The notes under the pieces: model-generated
The model's input: only the letters and a program-made list of their open reading frames with translations
Database searches by the model: none
Told to the model about the DNA's origin: nothing
Translations under genes and position numbers: made by a program
From: Marsupella aquatica
Lineage: Eukaryota > Marchantiophyta
Length of the DNA: 64,000 nt
Direction: 5' to 3'
Assembly (NCBI GenBank): GCA_973895155.1
Contig: OZ316893.1
Span: 23,622,001-23,686,000 of the forward strand
Shown here: positions 1 through 11,450 of the stretch, in pieces
Layout: each line of letters opens with the position of its first letter
Numbering within the stretch: the stretch's first letter is position 1

Positions 1-230
1 CCAACCATTGTTGATGCAAAAATGAAATGAAGGTGAAAAATAAGTCAATGCGCGCCTTACATTAAATCTCTGAACAATTTTACAGTTCCATAAAAACCAG
101 CCTCACCTACGAGACAGAATTCTTGGAAATCTTCATGTAAGACAAAACTAGCCTCACCTACGAGACTGAAACTTTGGATATCCTCATCACACACATCCAG
201 AACCTACACCTGCAGCGAGTCTTACAGAAC
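1..230. other. 3' flank of element D transposase gene
   Basis: No gene is seen here. It holds two pairs of short direct repeats: a 17-base unit containing CCTCACCTACGAGAC near 101 and 149, and a unit containing CAGAACCTACACCTGCAGC near 200 and 225, the second overlapping the transposase stop codon. These are probably part of the element's 3' UTR or terminal region, and the element's left end lies outside the window. Confidence 0.4.
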
Positions 231-1078
231 CTACACCTGCAGCAAGTCATAAATGGCTTCTATAGTGTCTGAGTCTAGTGTGTAAAATCTAGCACCTCGT
301 CCCTTGCCTCCCTTGGGCACGTCACATGGTGTCAAACCAAATCGAATGTGAATGACTTCCCCTGGGTGGCAGTAGCTGAAAGGAGAAGCAGAATTGAAGA
401 CAAACTTATTTTCAGATCCTGGATATGGTTGGAACCACCTCCCCTCTAAGGCCATGTCCCTTGCCTTGAATTGTACCTGGTACCCATCAGCAAAACTCTT
501 TGTGACTGTGTGGAGCACCTCTTTGCACTGATAAATGTAGAAATCTACATTATCTTGATTCGGTTGACAAGCACGACATGCATAGAAATCTCCCAATTGG
601 ACACATTCTGGCAGAGAGATGTTGTCAAGCAATCCTTCACCCTCTCCGATGTTCTGTACATTAGGTCTGACATCTGCCTGCAATACCCCTTTGACCATCT
701 CTAGGCGATACTTGCCCACCCATTCCTTGTTCTCACAATTCATTGGATCATCATCAACACAAGCTACACAAAAACAACTGAGCTCTCGAACTTGCAACAA
801 TGTTGACAAACTCTTACTAAATCCATCAAAGCAGTGCAAAGATCTACAATCCTTGATTGGATCACAATCCCACTTCTTCCTTCTGTTTACAGTGCCAACT
901 GGAATTTCCCAAAAAACACGTCGAACGAGTTGCACATCACCATACTCTTGCAATTGACCAACGGCAAACTTGTCTTTGCAAAACTTCACCACATCTGATG
1001 CACCCTCCAGACAATGACCATTGATGCCTTTCAGTTGCTCAGTTGCAAGCCCGGTCTTGATGTGACCTCCGAGAGCAT
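231..1078 (-). CDS. Element D DDE-type transposase, C-terminal exon
   Basis: This is the last exon of the transposase that reads leftwards from 4733. An acceptor (TAATAG before GATGCTCTCGG) near 1079 joins it to the exon ending near 1233, giving ...GHGKGVA-DALGGHIKTG..., which matches the 'GKG...D.LGG..K' block typical after the DDE core in this uncharacterised transposase family. It also has CxxC-type cysteine pairs (CFCVAC, YACRAC) in the middle third, likely a zinc-binding module. It ends at a TAG at 231. Catalysis would be DNA cleavage and joining in the nucleus. No family name can be given with certainty; the reading frame is intact in this exon. Confidence 0.65.
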
Positions 1079-1232
1079 CCTATTACAGCATACCAGAAAC
1101 ACAAATTAGAAGTCTCTTCGGTGTGCAAGTCTGGACATCCAACTCCATTAATTAGAAACTTACTACACTTCAGTTGAAAGGCGGGTATTCATAGAATTGG
1201 TTGCAAAGTGTGTTCAAAAGATACTCACGTAC

Positions 1233-2323
1233 AGCAACACCCTTCCCATGGCCAGAGGCATGGAAGAACCATTTCATCCGTGCACCAAACCTCGAGTAGT
1301 ACCTACTGACGTAATAAAACGGTCTGCAGGCCTTGAACTGAGAGGCAGCCCCATCAGACCAAACCCAATGTTGATCAACATGAATGCCCTGATCAGCCAT
1401 CCACTCCCAATGTGCATCCATGCAATGTTGCACAAAAAGAGTGTCATGACAGTTATCGTCATTAATGTAGAAATGGTAATCGGCTATAATATCACGAGTC
1501 CTATCAGCATTTTGTGCTGCTTGCACAGGCCTACCCACTGCAGCTTCAAGTGAATCGGCATCTTCCCTATGTCTATAGGTAACATGGATTAACAATGTCA
1601 CTTGCTTATTGTCCCAATGTTGACTCTGAATCTCATTTTGAGGCAAAAAAGTGTAATTTTCTGAAAAATCTATTGAAGAAACAATTGTCCCTCTTGGAAA
1701 TGTTTTGAGACATTGTCTAAATTGTTGCGACTGCCAATGTGCTCGAAAGTTATGCACAATAAATGTTTTCATGGTATCCAACACCGCCCTCTTCAAATCT
1801 ACCATGGGAGTTTTCTTATAAACCATCCTCAATCGCCTAGCCTTCTTTGTTGCGCTCTCTTCAGACCCTTTCTTTTTCTCTCTCTTTTGTTGGGCAGTGT
1901 CATCCAGGTCATGATATTCAAACGACTGCCAATCGATCATTTGTTTCTGTGCAGGGTCCAACTCCTGAGTGCACCAATCCAACTTCTCTACTCCACATTT
2001 GTCACATTCACCTATAATACAGGCTTTTGGTGCCACTCGTTCTCAGGCAATCTAGGACAAAGAGCTTCCTCTATCCAGCCACGAACTGAGGTTATGGACT
2101 TTGTAGATGCCATACAAGAAGAAATGGGTACAACACCTAAGGGTCTACAGATATCACATTCACAAGGACAGTCCTTATTGTGCTGGTGCCACCTAAATTT
2201 GTTAATTGCCTCTTTCAGTAAGTCCATCTCCACATGTTGTTTGCAGCAACAAACATTTCGGTCCTTCATCTTGCGAACATAATATGGCTTGAAGTGTATG
2301 AATGACCGCATCCCTACAGACAC
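1233..2323 (-). CDS. Element D DDE-type transposase, catalytic exons
   Basis: Two overlapping reading frames (2323-2012 and 2036-1170) form the catalytic core; the frame changes within a Cys-rich stretch (CCCKQH, CPCECDIC), so a small intron or a frameshift lies near 2010-2040. The core has VSSIDFSENY (first acidic residue), QSQHWDNKQVTL, then WSDGAASQFK (second acidic residue) and FFHASGHGKG. This pattern belongs to a transposase-like family known mainly from uncharacterised proteins of algae, lower plants and animals. A donor (GTACGTGAG) near 1232 ends the exon. It is flanked by the N-terminal exon at 3771-4733 across a palindrome-filled intron. That this is a transposase is well supported; activity is not. 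Confidence 0.65.
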
Positions 2324-2439
2324 CCCATTCTGCTCCCTTGTGCACCAGTCACGAAATGCTGAATAGAATTGATACTGTAAACATACAGGAGAGTTTTATT
2401 AGAAATACTATAGCAAATAGACACCCTCAAATGTGCAGC

Positions 2440-3640
2440 CATAAAAATCCCTAGATATCTGGGTACTACTTACTTTTAGACTGAAGTCCTTCAGCAAGGG
2501 TTGGAATCCTCATTGGAAGACTACCAGCAAAGCTTAAGGACTAAAGTCCATCAGGGAGGAGTACTACAATCATTTGGTCAAAGCGCTTCACTCACTGACA
2601 AAGGACTAGTCTATAGACGTAACACAACCCATGACTATAGTCCTTTACAAAGGATTAAAGTCCTTATCGAAGGACTACATAGTCCTCGGATGAGGACTAA
2701 AGACAGTCCTCGACAAAGGAGTAAAGTACTTCAATAAGGACTACAATCCTTGAATAAAGACTATAGTCCTTTACAAAGGAGTCAAGTCCTTAAGTAAGTA
2801 CTATAGTCCTTTACAAAGGAGTAAACACTTGAGTAAGGACTATAGTCCTTTACAAAGGACTACAGTTCTTGAAAGAATAAGGACTATAGTCGTAAGTTAC
2901 GAAAGCCCGTACCAAGGAGTAAAGTCCAAGGACTATTAGTAGTCCTGTTAAAAGGAGTAAAGTCCTTGGGGAAGGACTATAGTCCTTTACAAAGTAGTAA
3001 AGTCCTTTTGTAAGGACTATTAATAGTCCTTCACAAAGGAGTGAAGTCCTTGAGAAAGGACTATAGTCCTTTACAAAGTAGTAAAGTCCTTGAGTAAGGA
3101 CTACAGTCCTTTACGAAGTAGTAAAGTCCTTAGGAAGGACTATTAATAGTCCTTCACAAAGGAGTAAAGTCCTTGAGCAAGGACTATAGTTCTTTACAAA
3201 GTAGTAAAGTCCTTGAGTAAGGACTATTAATAGTCCTTCACAAAGGAGTTAAGTCCTTTACAAAGTAGTAAAGTCCTTCAGAAAGTCCTTTAAAAAGTAG
3301 TAAAGTCCTTTGATAAGGACTATATAGTCCTGGGCAAAGGAGTATAGTCCTTTTATAAGGACTATATAGTCCTTGACGCTTAGTGAAGCCCTTGGCTAAG
3401 GAGTATAGTTTTTATCCAAGGAGTAAAGTCCTTTGACTAAGGACTTCACTGCTATCCATACTCCTGAGTCAAGGACTATATAGTCCTTAGTGATTAACTA
3501 GTTAGTACTTTGCCAAGGACTCAACTCGTTTCTCATGCCAGACTTCACTTGACAAGGATTCAACAGTGCTTCCTGAAGGCCTAGATAGTCAGTCCTGAAG
3601 GAATTTTCCTGGAACAGAGTCCTTCCTGCTAGGCTATATA
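2440..3640. repeat. Array of AGGACTATAGTCCT palindromes in element D
   Basis: About 1.1 kb is made almost entirely of alternating AGGACTATAGTCCT (14-bp perfect palindrome), its longer form AGGACTATTAATAGTCCT, and spacers of the type TTTACAAAGGAGTAAAGTCC. One clear copy is at 2836-2850. Spacing is irregular, usually 30-45 bp, and copies vary by one or a few bases. The array lies between the N-terminal (3771-4733) and catalytic (2323-1233) exons of the transposase and is therefore probably intronic. Looser matches recur at 7645-8060 on the other side of the gene. The array could fold into hairpins or serve as clustered sites for a dimeric protein. Confidence 0.9.
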
Positions 3641-3770
3641 GGACGTCAGGTCTCACAAAATTATTCAGATCCTACCTTAAAGAAAAAACTAGGCGGTTAC
3701 AGCAGAGCACAATGGCTAAAGCACACATGAAGGAAAACTACTTCTCAACATCTGCAGATCGTATTATGAG

Positions 3771-4733
3771 TTAAAACAAAAGTGGCAAATCAATCATGGA
3801 GAATTTCTCACCTGCCTCCAGCCAGTGCACTTGATGTGTTTCATACATTTTTCGCCCTAGTCGCAATCTGGCTTCATTGTTCTTACATGGAGAAATCCGA
3901 GTGTGGGTTTCCCAAAAGTGTTCCACCTGTTTTCGAACTTCATCAGAAATCTTATCTCGACGTACCTTTCTTTCCCCCATAGGATAAGTTTTTTCACGAT
4001 CTTCATCAATCTGCATCCTGATCTTAGATGCCCTATGAAGATTTTGCCGTTGTATACCCAAAGCTTGAGCTAGAGAGGTCTGCTGCCTTCTATCTACACA
4101 TGTCTTTCCTACAAGTGCTGACAAAACTTGGTACTTTGCAACAAGATGGTCTTTGCGCTTCCCTTGCTTCACTATGCTCAAGGTTTTCCTCACATCACAT
4201 AATGCAGCAGCTACAGCCCAATCCATTTTAGGCGAACCTAGTCTTGTAGGCTGGTACTTCTTCAAGTATTTGTGCAACCAGATACCAGATAGTACTGCCC
4301 TCCTTGCACCTACATTGAATGTAGCGGTCTTCTCCAAAATGTACCTAACTATATCTGATAACACAATTGTAATGCACCTTCTCTTTTGGTTGGGAGTTAC
4401 ACCGTCTTCTGGAACAGAGCGCTTGCTCCTTTGGTACTCAAATCTCTTCCTGTCTGCATCCTTCCTCCTCTTCTCAAGAATGGAACCTTCCTGCAATTGG
4501 TCATCACAACCACAATTATCGTGCTCACCTTCATTTAGTGGATGAAGGTGGGCTGCATGCACTTGAGTGCAAGCAGTTTTGGTGCTCTGCCTTGGCATTC
4601 GAATCCCTGGGCCCTCATCGTTACTAATGCAGGGAGGACGTGCAAACAACGCAAGGGTATTTTTAATGTAATGCAAACTAATTTTTATAATATTTTTTAA
4701 AGTAGGCAACATCCATGTATATGCATTCATCAC
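3771..4733 (-). CDS. Element D transposase, N-terminal exon
   Basis: 320 codons are open. The first 130 residues are low-complexity and basic. The rest contains a likely helix-turn-helix (QTSLAQALGIQRQNLHRASK) followed by the segment VRKQVEHFWETHTRISPCK, a 'V..FWE..TR.SP' signature that precedes the DDE core in this family. It therefore supplies the DNA-binding N terminus of the protein continued at 2323-231. The downstream end near 3771 runs into the palindrome array, so a splice donor is expected there. The true start is uncertain; the first ATG-type codon gives 320 residues. The family assignment is by motif only. Confidence 0.6.
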   Translation of the reverse strand: MMNAYTWMLPTLKNIIKISLHYIKNTLALFARPPCISNDEGPGIRMPRQSTKTACTQVHAAHLHPLNEGEHDNCGCDDQLQEGSILEKRRKDADRKRFEYQRSKRSVPEDGVTPNQKRRCITIVLSDIVRYILEKTATFNVGARRAVLSGIWLHKYLKKYQPTRLGSPKMDWAVAAALCDVRKTLSIVKQGKRKDHLVAKYQVLSALVGKTCVDRRQQTSLAQALGIQRQNLHRASKIRMQIDEDREKTYPMGERKVRRDKISDEVRKQVEHFWETHTRISPCKNNEARLRLGRKMYETHQVHWLEAGEKFSMIDLPLLF

Positions 4734-5865
4734 AATATTAGTAATAAGGCTCTTATCAAATACATGTCACATTAATCTTATGCAAGGGTACCTAAAATGC
4801 CAAGGACACGTGTCACTATATGGTTGGCACACATGTCATCACTTCATTGGCACACATGTCCATATAGTAAATCAGACATTTACTTATTTATCCTCTTAAG
4901 GCAAGTTTGGTTTCATGGGCTTGCATGGTAGACTTGTTTACCCGCATGTGTTAAGTTGGGAGTTAAGTAAATGTTGGGCCAGGATTTTGGGGCCCAACTC
5001 GTTTGGGGTTCTGGGATTGATGGGGACCCATGAATCAATCCCACATAGACAAACAAGATTACTTTTGAATTCCCTCGAATCAAATGGCCAGGTATGAGGC
5101 CAGGTGTGTTTGTGTGTGGGGTGGTGTACTCCCTTGATGATTGGGTTGGGGGGGTACCCGGTGCTCACAGTTGTTTGATTGCAGAGATGGCAGGAAAATT
5201 ACCCACCATGTCTAAGTAACAATTTCAGCCAAAGGAGATTTGATGGTATTACTCTCCACAATTTTCAGTAGTTATTTTTTGTATTATTAGTACTTTGTGT
5301 CTAGAATATATATGATTCATGTGTGGTTTGATGTGTCAAGTTGCATGAAGAAGTTGCCAAAAACTCTACTTATCATTTGGTGTTAATGGTTGATGTCATA
5401 CCATTCTTAGTCAAGATAGAATAATTTAGCAATTGGAGTTGACATAAGTAATATATATGCAATTATTCCTCCAAGGATATAGCATAGCATAATAATGCCT
5501 TTGTACTAGTTCAGTTTATCTCTATGAGGTCTACAAGTTGCCTGAGTTATAGTCATATACTCTAGGAAGAACTATAAATCTTTAGTACTAATTTTGTTAT
5601 GATCTATATAAAATATGTACCGTGAACATCAGCGTAACATAATATTCCCCTATGCAAAATAAAATCTTTTATGTTTCAGTATGATATTTACAATTTTAAA
5701 AATTCAAGGGTTTTTTTAATTCCTTGAAAAACTCTGTTATAATTTACAAAAGGATAAATTTTTATAGGAAAAAATAATGTTTTTACATTAACAAGGGATT
5801 TTTTTTTGTGAACAAAAATATTAAGAAGGGGTACACGGGGGGTGTCTGTTCTCAGGGGGGTTCAC
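4734..5865. other. Non-coding AT-rich spacer of element D
   Basis: No convincing gene. It includes three copies of a CACATGTC-type word at 4806-4862, an 8-bp inverted repeat GTTGGGCC/GGCCCAAC (4973-4980 and 4991-4998), a second inverted repeat around 5013-5041 (GATTGAT/ATCAATC), and an A/T-rich tract from about 5600. It may be promoter and intron DNA for the transposase. Confidence 0.4.
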
Positions 5866-6327
5866 TTAATATAGTAAGAGTGAGGGCCCAGGGATTCGAA
5901 TGTGGGCGTTGACCTGTGTTGGAATGCTTGCCCTTAGGGTCCTCCGCCTAGACTCTAAAATCTCAAAATGGCATGAATGCGCAGCCTCCTTGAGATTTTC
6001 ACTTTCTTCTCGGGCTGTACGCAACATCATAGCGGCAGCTTCATGAGCCTCACTAGTAATTCTCATTGCCTCTGATTGCCCAGCAGCCAATAACTCTCTT
6101 TGCCTTCGGTTGCCATCAATCACTAAATCTTGACATTGCTGCTTAGCACTCTCCATCATGAGATTGCACTGTTGTTGTGTTTCATGAATCATTTCATCAG
6201 TGCAAACTGCCTGTTGACCACCTATGTGCTGACCGTTTGCTATTTGCTCTTGTCTTTTCAACTTGGATTTGCGATTTGCCAACCTTCGCTTCTCCAACCT
6301 CTCTCTTGCTAGGGCATCGGATACCAT
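5866..6327 (-). CDS. Basic coiled-coil protein or exon, unknown
   Basis: 153 codons. The N terminus is strongly basic (RLEKRRLANRKSKLKRQEQ), superficially like a bZIP basic region, and is followed by a long Ala/Glu/Gln-rich helix (residues about 45-120) expected to form a coiled coil. No leucine heptad typical of bZIP is evident. It lies upstream of, and on the same strand as, the element D transposase, so it could be a first exon or a separate accessory gene of D. Function is not recognised. Confidence 0.35.
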   Translation of the reverse strand: MVSDALARERLEKRRLANRKSKLKRQEQIANGQHIGGQQAVCTDEMIHETQQQCNLMMESAKQQCQDLVIDGNRRQRELLAAGQSEAMRITSEAHEAAAMMLRTAREESENLKEAAHSCHFEILESRRRTLRASIPTQVNAHIRIPGPSLLLY

Positions 6328-8200
6328 GTAGCCATTTCAGCCTAATCATGGAGCATCAAATACGTCAGGGTGTTCAACTTCCTTTACCAATCAAAGGCCG
6401 CCCACCCTCATAGAATCAAATTCACCTACGTCCCAGGGATCCAATTTCAATTCATGACTTAGAACATACCTCACAAAATCATCACATTTAATCTCAGATA
6501 GACTTGCTACCCTTCCTGATCGAGTCCAATGCAACTTCTCCTCTTGAAAAAGAAAAGCCCTGAGAAAAGCCTTTCAAACTGGGAACTCCCTAAATTGTGT
6601 CGATCATCAAATACTCTGTCTAGCTAGTGTCCTTGCTTCTCCAGTCCAAAGCAACTTCTCCTCTTCAAAACAAAAGCAAATCAATTTAATTTAATGTACC
6701 TCAATTCTGTTCACGATAGCTGCCAATACTGATTTGATTGACTGCTTGACCTTCCTCTCCATGCTCTTTCTTGAAGTTCCTATTTGGATTCAAATGTACG
6801 TTGGCAGCAAAGCTTCAGACCCTAATAAATCTGCAGCTTCATTGAACCTCCTTTTTGCACTCATTCCCCATGCTCTGAAGGCAACACGGATTTATCAGAG
6901 CATGGATCTCACATCATACCACGGATCTTGCTCTTTCAATCAATTTAACCCAATCATAGAACTTTCCAGAGTTGCTACCTATTTTGTGTTCCACAAAGCT
7001 CAGATAAGGTATTTTAAAGGCCACTATTGGTCATTCCAGACTTTAACGCAACTTGAACTCTTGTTAACAAACAAAGCCTTTCAAAATTTAAGCTACTCTG
7101 ATTCTGTCAATCATCACATACTCTGTCCAACGTCCTTGCTTCTTCAGTACCTCGAAAACAAAAGCATTGAGGCATATATTTACCTCAATTCTGCCGATGA
7201 TGGCTGCTAGTGAGTGATTTGAGTCAATGTTCAACCCTTTGATCCTCTTCAGACCTCCTTTGCACTCTTTCCCGAAGTTCCCGTCATCATCGGGAATGCT
7301 TCAGACCCTAATAAAACTTGCAGCTTCATTGCCCTCCTTTTTGCGCTCATTCCCCTTGCTCATGCTCGGATTTGAATGTCATCCGCAAAGCTTCAGACGC
7401 AAATTAAATCTGCAGCTTGATTGGCTGTTTGGCAGAGCTTCAGGTAAACCCTACCCTCCTTTTTGCATGAGCTCATTCCCCATGCTTTGAAGGCAACACA
7501 AATTAGAACATCTTGAATCTCACATCATTGCACGACTGCTCTTGAATGAATTCTCACAGAGGCATCCATCTTGTGCTTCACGAGGCTAAGTATGGACCTT
7601 TGCGCTCGGCTTCACTACTTTTTGAACAAATTGTAGCTCGGGCCTAATTGAGAAGGACTCTCACTCCTAGATTTTGAAAATTCCCAGCGGAACTAGTAGC
7701 GCCCACGACATTCTCCCACATAACTAGTTGTCCAACTGTAAATTACATGTCGGGACAAAAAATGAGTTTCCCCAAAGGACTTTGACTCCTTGTTTTTGAA
7801 AAGTCCTCCACGCACAACTAATAGCGCCAGCACTCTCCTAGAGAACCGGTTGTCCTTCACTCATAAATTATAGTTGCGACAAGAAAGGGGTTACCTCGGG
7901 AGCTGAAATACTAATGAATGCGTCTTATACGCATTTGATTTGTTTAAGTCCTTTTTGACTTTAGATGTGCCAATCTTGGCCGTTGACAGTCCTTTGGATT
8001 AGTGAAAGGACTGGAGACTTTTTCCCTCCTTTGGTAGTCCTCAATCATGCAATCCACCTATTGGGGGTAATTTCCATAAGAGGAGTCGGGAATTCATTCC
8101 CCTCTTATCAAAGCGATTCATGGTAAGGTATTTGTCCCATATTTAGTAGGGAACCAATTCTCCTTGTAGTGGATGGGCTGCTATGCTTGTAAATTACCTA
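6328..8200. repeat. Diverged duplications in element D flank
   Basis: No gene is seen. A unit with the words GCTTCAGACC(C)TAATAAA, CTGCAGCTTCATTG and CCTCCTTTTTGC occurs at about 6810-6890 and 7290-7350 and, more diverged, at 7390-7500, indicating old tandem duplication of roughly 430 bp. A second pair of about 115 bp (7660-7770 and 7780-7890) shares TAGCGCC, a TTGTCC block and a GGGACAA/GCGACAA block. AGGACT/AGTCCT words at 7650-8060 resemble those of the 2.4-3.6 kb array, suggesting that D extends at least to here. Confidence 0.5.
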
Positions 8201-8552
8201 TGTACAAAGGGTAATCATTCGGCGTGTCTTGCAAGTGCATCACCTAAACCCTAAACACACACAAAAGAACACAAGAAAGAATACCAAAGAAACAGTGGAC
8301 ATGAGAAACAGTGGACATGATTCAAAGATGAAGTGTTCAATTCATAATGCTCCCGCAGGAGGCTCGAACAGGTACATATGTGGCAAGGAAAGACCCACTC
8401 ATGCTCTGTCCTCATAGTCTTATCGTTGTCCTGCTGCACTAAAATGACAATGGGAGGAAACGAGAGTGGCACTGACAAGTAAACGAACAGTAAGAGTGTC
8501 ACTGCCTAACTGACTCAAGCACCGAAGAGAACCTTAGCTAAAACTCATTTAG

Positions 8553-10937
8553 CTACTCTGATGCATTGAACCTCTGCTGCCGATTCTCTCCCAGTATGAA
8601 CTCCAGATTTTGTTCCATGTTATCTTTTTTCCCGGTTGCACAGCCATACATGATGTCCCTGATCATCACTTGTTTTTTGTTCTGCACAAAACATGCAACA
8701 TGCCTACAGTTAGAGACCACATATATGGAATTCGTAATTCATCATTACTAGTGAGTGCGTGCAGGAATTGTTAGGCAAAGCACGCAAACTGAAATACCTC
8801 AATCATACCCCAATAATATCCTAATAATATCCCAATAATACCCCATACACAGAGTGACTGTATTCACCATGCAGTCCACACAAGCACTTCTAATCTTACT
8901 TGCAGCTCCAACATCTTCAACTCAATTGAATCTTCAGCGATAAACCTGATGACTTTCACCGGCCTTGTTTGCCCAATACGATGTGACCGATCGACGGCCT
9001 GGTCCTCTACCGTGGGATTCCACCACCCGTCTACCATAAGAACATGTGTAGCCTCAGTGATGTTGAGTCCTGTGTTCGTTGCCATCAAGGACAAGAGGAT
9101 AATGCTGATCTGCATGAAATGAGTAGAAACAGTTTAATTAGAATATAAAGAGTTTACCCTTTGAACAATACAGACACCGATCTGCACGGATAATGACGGT
9201 TGTACCTCTGGGGTCGTCTTGAAATCATTCAAGGCTTGTTCTCTGACATTGGAATTCATTCCTCCATCAATCCTTGTGAACTTTAGACCAGCCTTCAGAA
9301 TGTGTGGCTCAAGCATGTCGAGACACAAAGTCCATTGTGAGAAAACAAGAGCCTTCTGCCTGGGCACAAAGCTTTCGCTGCTACCCTATCCTGTAGTGTC
9401 CAACGGAATCGACTTCAGGTATTCCAAGACTGCATCAAATTTTGGAGAAGGTGGGTGTCGGACATCATATTCTCTTTGCGCCTTCCCTTTTGACTCCGCA
9501 CCACCATTCACTAGCCTCAAATCAGCTGGCCTGTATAGGACCTGGGCTGTCACGTATTTTGAACATTTTGCCGATTTGCAGGTTCCAGCTTCCCGGTCTA
9601 TTGCACAAATGCCACAGTATACATGGCCACAGCCAGAAATCTGAAATGGACTTCCAATCAAGCCCCCTGCACAATCCAACCGTTAAAGTGAGTGCGTGCA
9701 AAAATTGTTAGGCAAAGCACGTTAACTGAAATACCTCAATCATACCCCATACACAGAGTGACTGTACTCACCTTGCAGTCCACGCAAGCACTTCCAATCT
9801 TCAATTGCTGAAACTCTGACACGAGTCGGCCTCGTTGAGGCTCACTAAGGGGCGTTCTTTGCACTTTGTTCCCGATCTCCTCTTCGCGAATTTTACATAA
9901 GGAAGGAAGTTTCGGGTGCACTGCAAATTGTCGCAACTGGAGCAGAACACTCAACACATTCGATAAGGCACCTCTTTCGGCGTCGCGGAATTCCTACAAC
10001 ATTACAGGCACATTAATTGCCACCAAAAAGACACCTTCAAGGGATCAAATTGAACTCTCATACGTCTTCAACATTGGGGATTATTAAGAGCCTTATGTAC
10101 CTTGTATAAGTCCTTACTCTTTTCCTCCTGATCAAAATAAGCCTTTTGTTCTTGCTGTGTTCTCCATTCAACAATTTGCACCTCGATCGTCTTAGGGGGC
10201 AGTGGGAGTATGCCTGCATGTAAGCACAGTGGTAGGGTAAATGCACAATTGATAAAGAAATCAGGCATGGGATTAAACAAAGTGAACTCTACCATGATGC
10301 ATGTGCGCTTACTTTTGTCTCTCCTGAGCGCAATCACAACCAAGTGTTTCGAGAGGATGCCATTCGTTATCTTTGGCCTTGTCTTCAACAGCTTCTTTAA
10401 CTGCGAGAATTCCTTCCACTCTCCTAGAGGATAATACCTCAGAAAACTGAAGTAAGGAAACAGATCAGAAGCCTCGTTCTGTATGGGTGTACCGCTTAGG
10501 CACCACCTCCTCTCTGCCTTGAGACAACACGAGGCCTTGAAATTTTGACTAGTTTTATTTTTCATGACATGACACTCATCCAGGACTACTCTAAGCCAAT
10601 TAATCTTAAACAATGGACCTGCAAGTCTAGGTTTTTTACAGGTCTCTTCATACTCCCTTTTGGCACGCTGGACGTCTTTGGAGCAATGGGTGACTCCCCT
10701 ATCATGATTGAGTACGTAGTGACAACCACGTCATGGGCATGAAATAAAGTCGATGTCTTTATTCCTCTTGTTGTGGTAGAGGAGGACCTTCACTTTTGCT
10801 ATCTTGGAGGTCCTTGCAGCTATTTCTTGGCCCCATTGAATCACCACGCTGGCTGGACAAACAACTAGAGTTGGCCCACACTTATGAGGGTGATTCACGA
10901 GAAATAGCGCTATGACATGCATGGTTTTTCCCATTCC
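8553..10937 (-). CDS. SNF2/RAD5-RAD16-type helicase, 3' exons (motifs I-VI)
   Basis: ATP-dependent DNA translocase of the Rad5/Rad16/HLTF group, a nuclear chromatin-remodelling or repair protein. In order: GMGKT (motif I, second half) at 10937; [16 protein letters not shown] (motif II, 10590); SGTPIQN (motif III); a RING-like segment [10 protein letters not shown] with flanking cysteines (about 9800-9560), located between motifs III and IV as is usual in this group; KALVFSQWT (IV); [20 protein letters not shown] (V); [12 protein letters not shown] (VI). The last exon 8681-8553 (acceptor TGTGCAG) encodes [13 protein letters not shown]... and ends with TAG. Introns include one at about 10314-10217. 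A one-base frame discontinuity near 10735, just before HDVVVTTY, may mark decay or an unrecognised splice. The 5' part is at 56418-57270. Confidence 0.85.
8752..8893. repeat. Copy of a helicase intron/exon segment
   Basis: 8752-8893 closely matches 9690-9800: both contain GTGAGTGCGTGCA, TTGTTAGGCAAAGCACG, ACTGAAATACCTCAATCATA, CATACACAGAGTGACTGTA and CAGTCCACRCAAGCACTTC. At 9690-9800 the segment is an intron and exon edge inside the helicase RING region; at 8752-8893 it lies in the last intron. Only one copy (near 9780) is part of the coding exon GSACVDC. A short segmental duplication within the gene is the simplest reading. Confidence 0.75.
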
Positions 10938-10999
10938 CTACAAAAATCCAAGCCAAGAAAACAGTCAGGCACCCACTCACTTGCAGACGGGGTATTTAC

Positions 11000-11450
11000 A
11001 AACGACAGGAACCAGGAAACAGTAACAGCAAACAGTTACTGTTACCAGGAGAAATGGAAAAAAGAACATGGGATTGAGCTCCATTATTTGGTCAAGAAGT
11101 AAAAAAAAACCCATCAATAAACCCCATTTTCAGTCGTTTTCAATACCACCATCCAATTGTCAAGGAAAGTAGGGGCCATTAGAATAAAGGTGTTGCCGAA
11201 AACCGGTGATGGCCAGCGCACAACGGTAGTATGTCGGCAGGGAAGGGCAAAATTTAGGTATTCATAAAATAATGAAAAAGATGGAGATTCTATGTAACGT
11301 CAATCGAGAAGAGAACAGTAAACTTAACGACCAATAGAAAAAGGCGTTGCCAAAACATGCGGATATTAGCAGCGCCCAGCGCTAGTATGCTGGAAGAGAT
11401 TGTCCATCACATCAATCGAGAAGTGAACACAGGAAACTCAATTTGAAGCA
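11000..11450. other. Helicase intron edge and left part of element A
   Basis: 11013-11056 contains CCAGGAAACAGTAACAG and CTGTTACCAGG, an imperfect inverted repeat matching the stem at 56233-56270. From about 11100 rightwards the sequence belongs to element A, since an A-type palindrome (AGCGCCCAGCGCTAG, 11371-11385) and a weaker one (near 11210) occur. I could not fix the exact left terminus or a convincing TIR. No gene is seen. Confidence 0.5.

Noticed and set aside
2440-3640. CRISPR-like array
   Set aside because: Repeats are palindromes with irregular spacing, spacers are themselves variants of the repeat, and no cas gene is present; the setting is a eukaryotic transposon.
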